A stretch of 64,000 nt of DNA from Collinsella sp. (GTDB taxonomy: Bacteria > Actinomycetota > Coriobacteriia > Coriobacteriales > Coriobacteriaceae): contig JAHYYL010000002.1 of assembly GCA_019424965.1 (NCBI GenBank), positions 43,010-107,009 of the forward strand. The letters run 5' to 3'. Every line of letters starts with the position of its first letter. Positions within the stretch are counted from its first letter, which is position 1. Below the pieces are notes generated by a model. The model saw only the letters and a list, made by a program, of their open reading frames with translations, was not told the origin of the DNA and searched no databases. This document shows positions 16,539 to 25,900 of this stretch, in pieces. The position numbers and the translations under genes are program-made.

Positions 16539-18296
16539 ATGTTCGCCTCATTCCAAAAGAAGTATTTCCTATCCGATAAAGGCATCGCCGGCGTAAAACG
16601 CGGTGTCTTCTGGACCGCGCTCACCAATCTTATTACCATGGCCGGCATGGGCTTTTTATTCCTGGTTATGGCCGGCTTTGTCGAGCATCTCGCCAGCGGG
16701 GCTGACCTGCCGGATGCCCTGCCGATCGTGGGCGGCCTCCTGGTCTTTTTCGTGTTGCTCTTTGCCTCTAACTGGCAACAGTATTACTACACCTACTGCA
16801 TCTTTTACGAGGAGTGCGGCAAGCAGCGTATGGAGATCGCCGAGCGCTTGCGCAAACTGCCGCTGTCGTTTTTTGGTCGTCGTGATCTGGCCGATTTAAC
16901 CGAGACCATCATGGGTGACGTTCAGACTATGGAGCATGCCTACAGCCATGTGCTGGGAGAACTCTGGGGCGCCATCATCGCAAGTGCCATCGTGTTCGTG
17001 TCGTCGCTGTTCTTTTGCTGGCAGCTGGCGATCGCGGCGTTTTGGAGCATTCCCGTGGCCTTTGCCGTGCTGTATCTAACACGCGGCCCCATGACCCCGG
17101 TGTTCGACCGCGTGCGCGCCGAGAAGGTCAAGGTCACCGAGGCGATCCAGGAGACGCTCGACTGCGTGCGCGAAATCCGCGCCACTAACCAGGAGGCCCA
17201 TTATCTTGAGGGGCTCAACGCCGTGATCGATGTCGAGGAGCGCGAGACCACCAAGGGCGAGCTCGTCAACGGGCTTCTGGTCAACTCCGCCTTCTCCATT
17301 CTGCGTCTGGGCATTGCCACCACGCTGGTCACGGGCGCCACGATGGTCGCCTCCGGGCAGGTCGACTTTTTGGTGATGTTTGCCTTCCTGCTTATGGTGA
17401 GCCGTATCTACGCGCCGTTTGATCAGGCCCTTATGCTCGTGTCGGAGCTGTTTGTCGCCGAGTCGTCTGCCAAGCGCATGCGTTCCATCATGGAAGAGCC
17501 TGTGGCGCGGGGCAGCGAGAAATTTGAGCCCGTGGGCCACGATGTGGTGTTCGATCACGTGGCATTTGGCTATGGTGCGGGCGAGGACGGCCGCGCCGGC
17601 GAGAAAGTTCTTACCGATGTGAGCTTTACCGCCAAGGAAGGCGAAGTTACGGCGCTGGTCGGTCCTTCGGGTTCCGGTAAGTCTACGGTGAGCCGCCTGG
17701 CCGCGCGCTTTTGGGACGCCACCGAAGGCACGGTCACCGTGGGTGGCGTGGATGTTGCGAGCGTGGACCCCGAGGTGCTGCTGCGCGACTACGCCATTGT
17801 GTTCCAAGACGTGCTGCTCTTTGACGACACGGTGATGGGAAACATCCGTCTTGGTCGTCGCGATGCCACCGATGAGGAAGTGCTTGCTGCCGCGCGTGCC
17901 GCCAACTGCGACGAGTTTGTGAGCCGCATGCCGCAGGGCTATGACACCATGATCGGCGAGAACGGCTCCAAGCTGTCCGGCGGCGAGCGCCAGCGCATCT
18001 CCATCGCCCGCGCGCTGCTCAAAGATGCGCCGATTGTGTTGCTGGACGAGGCGACGGCGAGTTTGGATGTGGAGAACGAGACCGTGGTGCAGCAGGCGCT
18101 CTCCCGCCTGCTCGCAGGAAAGACAGTTATCGTGATCGCCCACCGTATGCGCACGGTAGAAAATGCCGATAAGATCGTTGTACTCAAGGATGGTGTGGTT
18201 GCCGAGCAGGGCACTCCGGCGCAGCTCAAGGCGGCAGGTGGAGAATTCGCCCGCATGGTTGCGCTGCAAAAGGAAGCGGCTGCCTGGCAGCTGTAA
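16539..18296 (+). CDS. ABC transporter, fused membrane and ATPase domains (second of pair)
   Basis: 585-residue partner of the preceding protein. Membrane domain in residues about 20-300; ATPase with Walker A GPSGSGKST (about 374), Q-loop IVFQDVLLFD, signature LSGGERQRISIARALL (about 477), Walker B IVLLDEATASLD with the catalytic Glu, and H-loop AHRMRT. Unlike its partner it keeps the standard ATASLD D-loop, so the pair may have one degenerate and one canonical ATP site, as is common in heterodimeric ABC transporters. The start follows the upstream TAA directly; AAAGGAGGCGAGG lies just before it. Substrate undetermined. Confidence 0.9.
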   Translation: MFASFQKKYFLSDKGIAGVKRGVFWTALTNLITMAGMGFLFLVMAGFVEHLASGADLPDALPIVGGLLVFFVLLFASNWQQYYYTYCIFYEECGKQRMEIAERLRKLPLSFFGRRDLADLTETIMGDVQTMEHAYSHVLGELWGAIIASAIVFVSSLFFCWQLAIAAFWSIPVAFAVLYLTRGPMTPVFDRVRAEKVKVTEAIQETLDCVREIRATNQEAHYLEGLNAVIDVEERETTKGELVNGLLVNSAFSILRLGIATTLVTGATMVASGQVDFLVMFAFLLMVSRIYAPFDQALMLVSELFVAESSAKRMRSIMEEPVARGSEKFEPVGHDVVFDHVAFGYGAGEDGRAGEKVLTDVSFTAKEGEVTALVGPSGSGKSTVSRLAARFWDATEGTVTVGGVDVASVDPEVLLRDYAIVFQDVLLFDDTVMGNIRLGRRDATDEEVLAAARAANCDEFVSRMPQGYDTMIGENGSKLSGGERQRISIARALLKDAPIVLLDEATASLDVENETVVQQALSRLLAGKTVIVIAHRMRTVENADKIVVLKDGVVAEQGTPAQLKAAGGEFARMVALQKEAAAWQL

Positions 18297-18297
18297 G

Positions 18298-18326
18298 AAG
18301 GGGCAAAGGAACAGTCCCTTTGTCAC
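18298..18326. repeat. REP-like imperfect hairpin (family member 2)
   Basis: GGGGCAAAGGAACAGTCCC followed by TTTGTCAC forms an imperfect dyad around an AACAGT centre. It lies immediately after the ABC operon and may also stop transcription. Related to the GGGGACA/GGGACAGG hairpins elsewhere in the window. Confidence 0.5.
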
Positions 18327-18327
18327 A

Positions 18328-18356
18328 TTGACAATCGGTTACTCCGCATCGTTAAT
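18328..18356 (+). promoter_or_regulatory. Candidate promoter of the metal-ATPase operon
   Basis: TTGACA at 18328-18333 and GTTAAT at 18351-18356, spacing 17. It lies about 135 bases before the small-protein gene. The -10 matches only in part. Confidence 0.4.
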
Positions 18357-18491
18357 TTTCAAAAGGTTAGCCATGGCTGACCTAGATAGTTAGATAGAAT
18401 TAAGGTATTTCAAAAGCGTGCTCGAGCTAACTGATGAACTCGGGTGCTAAGGCACCATGCCGCGCCCCATGCGGCAAAAGGGAGAAGCAAC

Positions 18492-18737
18492 ATGAAGAAG
18501 TCGACGTTTAACACCCTGCTTGTTGGTGGCGGTTTTCTGCTTGGCACGGCCGGCATCAAGCTGCTTACCAGCGCTCCGGTCAAGAATGCCTGCGTGCAGG
18601 GTATTGCGTGCGGTATGCGCATCAAGAACGGCTACCAGGACATGGTCGAGCAGGCCAAGGCTAATGTCGACGACATGGTTGCCGAGGCTGCTTACATCAC
18701 CCAGAGCGAGGCCGCCGCGGACAACGCAGCTGAGTAG
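18492..18737 (+). CDS. Small membrane-associated protein preceding a P-type ATPase (DUF6110-like)
   Basis: 81 residues from the ATG at 18492 (GGAGAAG 6 bases upstream; an in-frame ATG at 18444 has no ribosome site). It has one hydrophobic segment (LLVGGGFLLGTAGIKLL), the phrase SAPVKNACVQGIACGMRIKNGYQDMV, and an acidic helical tail. The form is that of small proteins (DUF6110-like, by memory) encoded just before heavy-metal P-type ATPases in anaerobic Gram-positives. The ATPase starts 18 bases after its stop, so the two are one operon. A metal-chaperone or ATPase-partner role is inferred; two cysteines (CVQGIAC) could bind metal. Confidence 0.65.
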   Translation: MKKSTFNTLLVGGGFLLGTAGIKLLTSAPVKNACVQGIACGMRIKNGYQDMVEQAKANVDDMVAEAAYITQSEAAADNAAE

Positions 18738-18755
18738 CGCTTCCAGGCACAAACT

Positions 18756-20831
18756 ATGAGATTCTCGATTATCAGCGAGATCCCCGGCAGGACCCGCCTC
18801 CAGTTGGCGGGTCCTGTGCCAGAGAGCGATCTCGATGCGCTTCTTAAGCTTGGTGGCGACATCGACGGCGTGCGCAAGGTGCGCGTGTATGGCCGCATTG
18901 GCCAGATGGCGCTGGAGTACGACGAGCCGCGACGCGATGCCGTGCTGGCCGCCGTCGGTGCGCTCGACGCTCAGGCCATTGCCGACGCAAAGACGGGCTA
19001 CGTGATACAACTCGAGCCGCGCAAGCACAAGCTCGTCATGGATCTTGCCACACTTGTCGGCGCCCACTACGCACGTCGCTGGTTTTTGCCCACGCCCCTG
19101 CGTGCGGTGTTTGTCGTGGCCGGTTACATGACCTTTTTGCGCGCCGCCCTCCGTGAGCTCGCGCAGCCGCGCCTGACCGTTCCCGTGCTCGACGCTTCGG
19201 CCATCGGCATTTCGTTCGTCAAGCGTGATGTCGACACCGCGGGCCAGACGATGTTCCTGCTCAACGTGGGCGAGCTGCTCGAGGACTACACCCGCGCCAT
19301 GAGTGAAAACGAGCTCATCAACTCGCTGCTCGATGTGCCCGACAAGGCGCAAAAGGTTGTCGGCGACACCGAGGTAAGCGTTGCCGCGACCGAGCTTGAG
19401 CCCGGCGATCTGGTCGCCGTGCGCACCGGCATGTCCATCTGCATCGACGGTGTTGTCGAGCAGGGGAGCGCTATGGTCAACCAGGCGACCCTGACCGGCG
19501 AGCCGCTGGCCGTCGAGCGCAGCGTGGGCGACGACGTGTTCGCCGGTACCGTCGTGGAAGACGGCGGCATCTTGGTGCGCGTGCGCGCCAATACGGCGCA
19601 AACCAAACTGCGCTCAATCGTCTCGCTCGTGCAGACGGCCGACTCGCTCAAGTCCGAGGGCCAGTCGCATATGGAGGACCTTGCCAACAAGATCGTCCCG
19701 TGGAACTTCCTGCTCGCGGGCCTAGTTGCGCTTACTACCCGCAGCCTCATCAAGACCTCGGCGGCACTGATGGTCGACTACTCGTGCGCACTCAAGCTCA
19801 CGGGTTCCGTTGCCGTCATGACCGCTATGAGCGATGCTGCCAAGATGGGCGTCATGGTCAAGGGCGCGAAGTACTTTGAGTCGTTTGCCAAGGCCGACAC
19901 CATCGTCTTTGACAAGACCGGCACGCTCACCGAGGCGCAGCCGCGTCTTGCCTGCGTACTCACCACCGATGGCTGGAGCGAGGATGAGGTCCTGCGCCTT
20001 TCCGCTTGCCTGGAGGAGCATTTCCCGCATCCGGTGGCGCGCGCCGTGGTCAATGCGGCATGCGAGCGCGAGCTCGAGCACCGCGAGCGCCATGCCGCTG
20101 TCGAGTACATCGTGGCGCACGGCATCGCTTCGTCCATTGAAGGACGTCGCGCCATCATCGGTTCCGCGCACTTTGTATTTGAGGACGAGGGCGCACAGCT
20201 CGAATCTGACATCAAGGAGCGCATTGAGTCCCAGATGCAGGGCCTGTCGCCGCTGTATCTGGCGGTCGATGGAAAGGTCGTCGGCGTGCTCGGCATCGAA
20301 GATCCGCTCAAGCCTGGGGTCCGTGAGGCCATCGCCGACCTGCATGCGCTGGGCGTCAAGCATGTCGTTATGCTCACGGGCGATTCCGAGCGCACGGCCG
20401 AGCGCATTGCGCGCGAGGCGGGTGTCGACGAGTTTAAGGCCGAACTGCTGCCCGAGGACAAGTACGCCTATGTGGAACGCATTAAGAGCGAGGGGCGCCA
20501 TGTTGCCATGGTGGGCGACGGCGTCAACGATTCGCCGGCGCTCGGTTTGGCCGACGTGGGCCTGGCCATGGGTGGCGGAAGCGACATCGCCAAGGAAGTC
20601 GCCGATATCATCCTGACCGATACGGATCTGGCCGCGATCGTGCGCCTGCGCCGCATGAGTCAGGGTCTCATCGACCGTCTGACGAGTTCGTATTCCAAGG
20701 TGATGCTCACCAACTCGGCGCTGTTGGCATTGGGTATTACCGGCATGACCACTCCGCAGACGTCGTCACTGCTGCACAACGGCTCAACGATCGCCTACAG
20801 CCTGGGCAACGCAAAGGCGTACCTGCGTTAG
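18756..20831 (+). CDS. P1B-type metal-transporting ATPase with non-canonical SCA motif
   Basis: 691-residue membrane pump. Catalytic Asp386 in DKTGTLT, TGEP actuator motif (LTGEPLAVE), HP dipeptide at 425-426 (the P1B marker), and MVGDGVNDSPAL hinge are all present. The transmembrane metal motif, normally CPC or SPC, reads Y-S343-C344-A-L-K, without proline. The N-terminus (about 1-70) resembles a metal-binding fold but has no CxxC. Metal specificity therefore cannot be assigned to Cu, Zn or Cd with confidence. It follows the small DUF6110-like gene by 18 bases and ends in a strong terminator. No metal-responsive repressor (ArsR or CsoR type) lies nearby. Confidence 0.9.
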   Translation: MRFSIISEIPGRTRLQLAGPVPESDLDALLKLGGDIDGVRKVRVYGRIGQMALEYDEPRRDAVLAAVGALDAQAIADAKTGYVIQLEPRKHKLVMDLATLVGAHYARRWFLPTPLRAVFVVAGYMTFLRAALRELAQPRLTVPVLDASAIGISFVKRDVDTAGQTMFLLNVGELLEDYTRAMSENELINSLLDVPDKAQKVVGDTEVSVAATELEPGDLVAVRTGMSICIDGVVEQGSAMVNQATLTGEPLAVERSVGDDVFAGTVVEDGGILVRVRANTAQTKLRSIVSLVQTADSLKSEGQSHMEDLANKIVPWNFLLAGLVALTTRSLIKTSAALMVDYSCALKLTGSVAVMTAMSDAAKMGVMVKGAKYFESFAKADTIVFDKTGTLTEAQPRLACVLTTDGWSEDEVLRLSACLEEHFPHPVARAVVNAACERELEHRERHAAVEYIVAHGIASSIEGRRAIIGSAHFVFEDEGAQLESDIKERIESQMQGLSPLYLAVDGKVVGVLGIEDPLKPGVREAIADLHALGVKHVVMLTGDSERTAERIAREAGVDEFKAELLPEDKYAYVERIKSEGRHVAMVGDGVNDSPALGLADVGLAMGGGSDIAKEVADIILTDTDLAAIVRLRRMSQGLIDRLTSSYSKVMLTNSALLALGITGMTTPQTSSLLHNGSTIAYSLGNAKAYLR

Positions 20832-20855
20832 CAGACGTGTTCGCCCACGTTATCT

Positions 20856-20902
20856 GGCCTGCGCCCAGACGGCATCGGTGTCGTCCGGGCGCAGGCCTTT
20901 TT
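20856..20902 (+). terminator. Terminator of the metal-ATPase operon
   Basis: GGCCTGCGCCC (20856-20866) pairs with 20887-20897, then five T. The T-run includes the stop codon of the opposite-strand gene, whose transcript runs into the same hairpin. Confidence 0.85.
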
Positions 20903-21335
20903 AGGAAAGTGCAGCTTTGATGGCGGGGACTTCGGTGAGCTGCTCGGCTGCCTTTTCGTCGGAGCTGTCGAGTGCTGCCAGACTGCGGTAGACCCACTCG
21001 TTGACCTGGGTGTTCTTGACGCCTGCGGTCTGCATAAGGGCGCCTACCTCGCGGATTGCTGCGAGCAGATCGGCTTTGGGACCCACGAGTTCGACCTCGA
21101 TGCCGTGGTAGGCGGCCACGCCGCGGTTCTCACTCACGTGGTCGATAAAGCCCTCGACGGTCTCAAGCTGCTGGGCGAGAGCCACATCATCGTTAGCGTC
21201 CAGCGCGACGAGTGCGTTCGAAACCGTGAGGGCGGGATGTCCGCAGGGGACAAAGCCTTCGATGACATCCATAGCTTCGGTAATGGTTGAGCCCAGGCCT
21301 GCGAGGGCATTGACGAATTGCTGCTTGGTATCCAT
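20901..21335 (-). CDS. Conserved-looking acidic cytoplasmic protein, function unknown
   Basis: 144 residues, helical, no signal peptide or membrane segment. Start is supported by AAAGGA 6 bases upstream. It contains two cysteine-poor helical halves (EAMDVIEGFVPCGHPALTVSNALVAL and VNEWVYRSLAALDSSDEKAAEQL). No family is recognised. It is convergent with the metal ATPase; its TAA lies within the T-tract of that gene's terminator. High codon bias and a good ribosome site argue that it is real. Confidence 0.7.
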   Translation of the reverse strand: MDTKQQFVNALAGLGSTITEAMDVIEGFVPCGHPALTVSNALVALDANDDVALAQQLETVEGFIDHVSENRGVAAYHGIEVELVGPKADLLAAIREVGALMQTAGVKNTQVNEWVYRSLAALDSSDEKAAEQLTEVPAIKAALS

Positions 21336-21574
21336 AACGGTCCTTTCGACGGGTCAATTTTGCTTGGCGAAAATATACGTTACGCGATCGGTGGCAAAAG
21401 TGCGAAGTGCGGCGCACATTGGGGTCTTCACAGCTCGTGCATAGAACAGCTGTCCGCTTTCAGAACGTGGTAAGATAACACTCCACAAGCGGGGCTCGCC
21501 CTGCATGCTCCTTGAAAAGTCGACGGGTGTTGGGTGCTTGCGTGCCCAATGCCATCCAGACTTTCCCGACATTC

Positions 21575-21938
21575 GGGGGCGACTGGTTTCGACACGATAG
21601 CTCTGAGAGAGGAAGCAAGCCGAGGTCTCCTCGCCTCGTTAAACAGGGGTACCGTCAAATTGAATTGACAACAACTCTTCTTTTGAGCCTATGGCTCTCG
21701 CTGCTTAGTTTATAGCGGCGCGTCAACCCGGTGATTTCCCCGACACCGGCGCGACGTCATTTTAGGGGAATGCTCCTGCGCACGTAATCGGTATGGCGCA
21801 GGCTAAGACCGAACCGGTTAGGACGCCGCGAGCGTGTCGCTGCGCGCAAAGCGTCCGAGACAAAACCAGCGACTGAGCTTGGAGATGCCAATCAGGGGGC
21901 TTTCGTGGACCGGAGTTCGATTCTCCGCGCCTCCACCA
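21575..21938 (+). ncRNA. ssrA: tmRNA (ssrA)
   Basis: Rescues stalled ribosomes. The acceptor stem GGGGGCG at 21575-21581 pairs with CGCCTCC before the encoded A-CCA end (21935-21938). GACTGGTTTCGAC after the 5' stem and GGAGTTCGATTCTCC in the T-arm are conserved tmRNA signatures. The tag reading frame ends DNNSSFEPMALAA followed by TAG at 21706-21708, with the ALAA degradation signal. The resume codon was not determined. Ends are set by the acceptor pairing. Confidence 0.95.
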
Positions 21939-21947
21939 TACGTAACA

Positions 21948-21980
21948 GGCAGGTAGAGAAGTGTCTCTACCTGCCTTTTT
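21948..21980 (+). terminator. Terminator of tmRNA
   Basis: 12-bp perfect stem GGCAGGTAGAGA (21948-21959) with 21964-21975, loop AGTG, then TTTTT. Confidence 0.92.
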
Positions 21981-21994
21981 ATTACATATGGATA

Positions 21995-22250
21995 CCGCGG
22001 AGAATCGAACTCTATGCAGGGCGCGGGCGTTAAGCAAACGCGAAGCGTTTGTAGCCCGCGGGCGAGGGCGGCGGCAGCCGGCCGAAGCCGGCGCGGATTT
22101 GCGAAGCAAATACGCGGATTCTCCGCGCAAACTATCAGCCCAATATGGATGCGATGTTATCGAATCTCAGCCGGCCATGCGCCGCATCAACGGAACCCCA
22201 AACCCGCGGAGAATCGAACTCTGTGCAGGGCGCGGGCGTTAAGCAAACGC
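21995..22250. repeat. Pair of 47-bp direct repeats carrying a reversed tmRNA tail
   Basis: Copies at 21995-22041 and 22204-22250 differ at one base. Each contains GCGGAGAATCGAACTC, the exact reverse complement of the tmRNA T-arm sequence. Between them, at 22118-22129, GATTCTCCGCGC repeats the tmRNA tail in forward orientation. No gene is credible in this stretch. Confidence 0.8.
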
Positions 22251-22266
22251 TACGGCAACGTAGGGT

Positions 22267-22404
22267 GGGACGCGCTTTCCTAACGGCGGCCCAGGCGGAA
22301 AATCCATCCCGGAATCCGCGCTCAGAACGGGACACGCTTTCCCAACGGCGGTCCAAGCGGAAAGTTCATCCCGGAATCCCGCCTCAAACTGGGACACGCT
22401 TTCC
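22267..22404. repeat. 62-bp tandem repeat, about 2.2 copies
   Basis: GGGACRCGCTTTCC recurs at 22267, 22329 and 22391, spaced exactly 62 bases, with similar sequence between (AACGGCGG, then AAGCGGAAA and ATCCCGGAATCC). Copies are diverged, so not a CRISPR array. No gene is seen from here to 22491. Confidence 0.8.
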
Positions 22405-22491
22405 GCTCCATATTCTCAACTCCAAAACCTATGCGCCCTCCATTCCAAAACTGGGTAGAAGAAAGCCAAAACGCAATCGCAGGAGGTCAAT

Positions 22492-23370
22492 ATGACTGCA
22501 GAAGATAAGGCAAAGAACGCCGGCAAGGTCGCGCTCGTTTTGGAGGGCGGCAGCTTCCGCGGGCAATTTACCGCAGGCGTACTCGACGTTCTCATGGAGG
22601 CCGGCGTCGAGATTCCGGCGGTATATGGCGTATCGGCCGGCGCTCTCAACGGCGTGAACTACAAGTCGCATCAGATCGGCCGTGCCAACCGCATCAACCT
22701 GGCTTTCTGCAATGACAACCGCTTCATGGGCGCCGCATCGTTTGCGTCCACGGGCTCCATCGTGGGTTACGATTTTATCTTCAACGATGTCCAGGACCGC
22801 CTGGATCCCTTTGACAACGAAGCGTTCGACGCGAGCCCCACCAAGATGTACGCCGTCGCGACGGACATGCTCTTTGGAACCGCTGCATACCTGCCGGTCA
22901 AAAGCGCCGTGCTCGACCTCGATGCCGTGCGCGCCTCGACGTCGCTGCCGCTGGTGACGCCGCCGGTCGAGATCGATGGGCACAAATACGTCGACGGCGG
23001 CGTAGCCGATTCGGTCCCCATCGAGCACGTGCTGGAGGAGGCCGGCTTCGACCGTGCAGTCGTCATTGTCACGCAGGATCGCTCGTACGAGAAAAAGCCC
23101 TACGAGTTTATGCCCGCCGCACGCGCTCGCTATGCCGACTACCCCTACCTGCTTGAGGCTATCGAGACGCGCCACGACCGCTATAACATCCAGCGCATGC
23201 ATCTGTGGAAGTATGAGCGCGAGGGCCGCGCGCTGGTCGTTGCTCCACAAAAGCCGGTCGAGGTCGGTCACGTTGAGCATGATCCGGCAAAGCTCCTCGA
23301 CCTGTATATTCAGGGCCGCCAGGAGGCAAAGCGCCTACTGAGTGATATCGAGGCATTTGTCGAGCGCTAG
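22492..23370 (+). CDS. Patatin-like phospholipase family protein
   Basis: 292-residue cytoplasmic or membrane-peripheral hydrolase. The Ser-Asp dyad is visible: Ser48 in G-V-S-A-G and Asp168 in VDGG; the oxyanion loop is EGGSFRGQF near residue 18. AGGAGG is 8 bases before the ATG. This short bacterial subgroup (about 290 residues, like YjjU) generally acts on lipids, with unproven physiological substrate. It stands alone, between the repeat region after tmRNA and the ribosomal protein operon. Confidence 0.9.
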   Translation: MTAEDKAKNAGKVALVLEGGSFRGQFTAGVLDVLMEAGVEIPAVYGVSAGALNGVNYKSHQIGRANRINLAFCNDNRFMGAASFASTGSIVGYDFIFNDVQDRLDPFDNEAFDASPTKMYAVATDMLFGTAAYLPVKSAVLDLDAVRASTSLPLVTPPVEIDGHKYVDGGVADSVPIEHVLEEAGFDRAVVIVTQDRSYEKKPYEFMPAARARYADYPYLLEAIETRHDRYNIQRMHLWKYEREGRALVVAPQKPVEVGHVEHDPAKLLDLYIQGRQEAKRLLSDIEAFVER

Positions 23371-23433
23371 TGTCGCGACGTCATGACCCATGGATGACAT
23401 GTGCAGAAACTCTGGTCGGAGCCAAAATACCTG

Positions 23434-23461
23434 TTGACTCGGGCGGCGAGCGGGGTAATAT
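23434..23461 (+). promoter_or_regulatory. Promoter of rplM-rpsI
   Basis: TTGACT (23434-23439), 16-base spacer, TAATAT (23456-23461), 66 bases before the rplM start. The leader in between could form short hairpins but no known regulatory fold is recognised. Confidence 0.7.
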
Positions 23462-23527
23462 GGACGGGTTACTTGCAGAGCCCCGTGAATCTCTGTAACA
23501 ACACGTACTGTACATGGAGGAGTCTAA

Positions 23528-23971
23528 GTGATTTCGAAATCGACTCACTACGCCAAGCAGGGCGAGGTCCAGCGCAACTGGGTTCTCGTCGACGCCGATG
23601 GTGCTGTCCTGGGCCGTCTTGCCACCCAGATCGCAATGATCCTGCGCGGTAAGAACAAGCCCCAGTTCACGCCCAACAGCGACTGCGGTGACTTCGTTGT
23701 CGTCATCAACGCCGATAAGGTCCAGCTTACCGGCAACAAGGCCGACACGAAGACCTATTATCGCCACAGCGGCTACAACGGCGGCCTCAAGGCTGAGAGC
23801 TTCCGCCAGGCTATGGAGAAGCACCCGGAGAAGGTCATCGAGCGCGCCGTTCGCGGCATGCTGCCCAAGACCACCCTCGGCCGTGCCCAGATGACCAAGC
23901 TTAAGGTCTACGCTGGTGCCGAGCATCCGCACGCTGCCCAGAACCCCACGAAGATTGAGCTGGAGGCTTAA
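23528..23971 (+). CDS. rplM: Ribosomal protein L13 (uL13)
   Basis: 147 residues, usual length. Large-subunit protein with the diagnostic stretches [32 protein letters not shown] and AVRGMLPK. The start is GTG at 23528, behind GGAGGA. It is followed by rpsI after 2 bases, the near-universal L13-S9 operon. Confidence 0.98.
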   Translation: MISKSTHYAKQGEVQRNWVLVDADGAVLGRLATQIAMILRGKNKPQFTPNSDCGDFVVVINADKVQLTGNKADTKTYYRHSGYNGGLKAESFRQAMEKHPEKVIERAVRGMLPKTTLGRAQMTKLKVYAGAEHPHAAQNPTKIELEA

Positions 23972-23973
23972 AG

Positions 23974-24369
<396 letters not shown>

Positions 24370-24399
24370 GGTTTTATCTCCTTACGAGATACAATGTAC

Positions 24400-24439
24400 A
24401 AGCGGGGCCTACCGACTGCTCGGTGGGTCCCGCTTTTCT
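24400..24439 (+). terminator. Terminator of rplM-rpsI
   Basis: Stem 24400-24415 with 24420-24435 (one G-T pair), followed by TTCTTTT. Confidence 0.8.
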
Positions 24440-24491
24440 TTTCGACTAGGGTGGGCGGCTTCGTTTTGCCCACTTGGGAAGGAGCGATCCT

Positions 24492-25829
24492 ATGCCCCAG
24501 AACATCTTCGGTACCGATGGCGTCCGTGGCGTCGCCAACGCCGACCTCTCGTGCGACCTCGCGTTTCGCCTGGGCCGCGCGGCGACCAAGTTCCTTGGCC
24601 CGGACATCTGCATCGGCCGCGACACGCGTCTTTCGGGTACCATGCTCGAGAGTGCTCTGACCGCTGGCATTATGGCAGAGGGCGGCCGTCCGCATTGCTG
24701 CGGCGTTATCCCTACGCCGGCCGTGGCGCTGCTCACCGTCCAAAACGAGCTCGACGGCGGCATCGTCATCTCCGCTTCGCACAATCCGCCGGAGTTCAAC
24801 GGCATCAAGTTCTTTAGCCGCAAGGGCATGAAGCTTCCCGATGCTGTCGAGGAAGAGATCAGCGCCTGGGTCATGTCCGAGGAGGCCATGGCTGCCGACA
24901 CGCTGCCGACCGGCGCCGGTGTGGGTCATATCATCAAGATGAAAGACGCCCGCAAGGCCTATGTCGATCATGCCATCAGCACGCTCGACGGCCTTAAACT
25001 CGATGGCCTGGTTGTTGCCGTCGACTGCGGCCACGGTGCTTCCTGCCAGACCACGCCCGCCGCGCTGCAGCGCCTGGGCGCCACGGTCCATGCCATCAAC
25101 ACCGATTACTGCGGCACCGACATTAACGTTGAGTGCGGCTCTACGCACCTTGAGCCCCTGCGCGAGCTCGTGCTGCGAACCCACGCCGACATCGGCCTGG
25201 CCCACGACGGCGACGCCGATCGCGTGCTGTTCGTGGACAGCGAGGGCAACGAGATCGATGGCGACTACATTCTTGCCATCTGCGGCTCCGACCTGGCCGC
25301 TCGCGGCAAGCTCGCCAATTCCGAGATCGTCTCGACCGTTATGTGCAACCTGGGCTTCTCCATCGCAATGAAGGAGCAGGGCTTCGAGATGGTCCAGACC
25401 GCCGTGGGCGACCGCTATGTTCTTGAGCGCATGCTCGCGGATGGCGCCGTCATCGGTGGCGAGCAGTCCGGCCACATCATCTTCCTGGAGCACAACACCA
25501 CCGGTGACGGGCTGGTGACGGCCCTGCAGCTGCTGGCCGTGCTCAAGCGCACCGGCCGCACCCTCACCGACCTTGCCGGCATCATGAAGAAGTACCCGCA
25601 GGTACTCGTCAACGTGCATTCGGACAACAAGGCCGGCCTGGACGATTGCCAGCCCATTTGGGACGCCGTCGCTGCCGCCGAGAAGGAGCTCAACGGCCGC
25701 GGCCGCATCTTGGTGCGCCCGAGCGGTACCGAGCCGCTGGTTCGCGTTATGGCCGAGGCGGAGACGCACGAGCTCACCCAGCGCGTTGTCGACGACATCG
25801 TCGAGGTTGTCAAGCGTGAACTTCCCTAA
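24492..25829 (+). CDS. glmM: Phosphoglucosamine mutase
   Basis: 445 residues. Converts glucosamine-6-phosphate to glucosamine-1-phosphate for UDP-GlcNAc and so for peptidoglycan. The phosphoserine loop SASHNP (Ser96), metal loop DGDADR, sugar loop GEQSGHI and phosphate loop RPSGTEP are all intact, and FGTDGVRG opens the protein as in the family. Start at 24492 with AAGGAG upstream. Its neighbour nagB two genes on acts on the same metabolite in the catabolic direction. Confidence 0.97.
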   Translation: MPQNIFGTDGVRGVANADLSCDLAFRLGRAATKFLGPDICIGRDTRLSGTMLESALTAGIMAEGGRPHCCGVIPTPAVALLTVQNELDGGIVISASHNPPEFNGIKFFSRKGMKLPDAVEEEISAWVMSEEAMAADTLPTGAGVGHIIKMKDARKAYVDHAISTLDGLKLDGLVVAVDCGHGASCQTTPAALQRLGATVHAINTDYCGTDINVECGSTHLEPLRELVLRTHADIGLAHDGDADRVLFVDSEGNEIDGDYILAICGSDLAARGKLANSEIVSTVMCNLGFSIAMKEQGFEMVQTAVGDRYVLERMLADGAVIGGEQSGHIIFLEHNTTGDGLVTALQLLAVLKRTGRTLTDLAGIMKKYPQVLVNVHSDNKAGLDDCQPIWDAVAAAEKELNGRGRILVRPSGTEPLVRVMAEAETHELTQRVVDDIVEVVKRELP

Positions 25830-25900
25830 TGGTCAAAAACGGGTGCCAAGTGGTAAACTGTTAAAGCAATTTTGATTGATTGGTATGTCCGAGGGGGAGC

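Noticed and set aside
21961..22283. Short overlapping frames downstream of tmRNA
   Set aside because: They read through repeat copies and a terminator in several frames; the sequence is better explained as repeats.
22267..22404. Possible CRISPR array
   Set aside because: Tandem units are 62 bp with diverged repeats and no unique spacers; no cas genes in the window.
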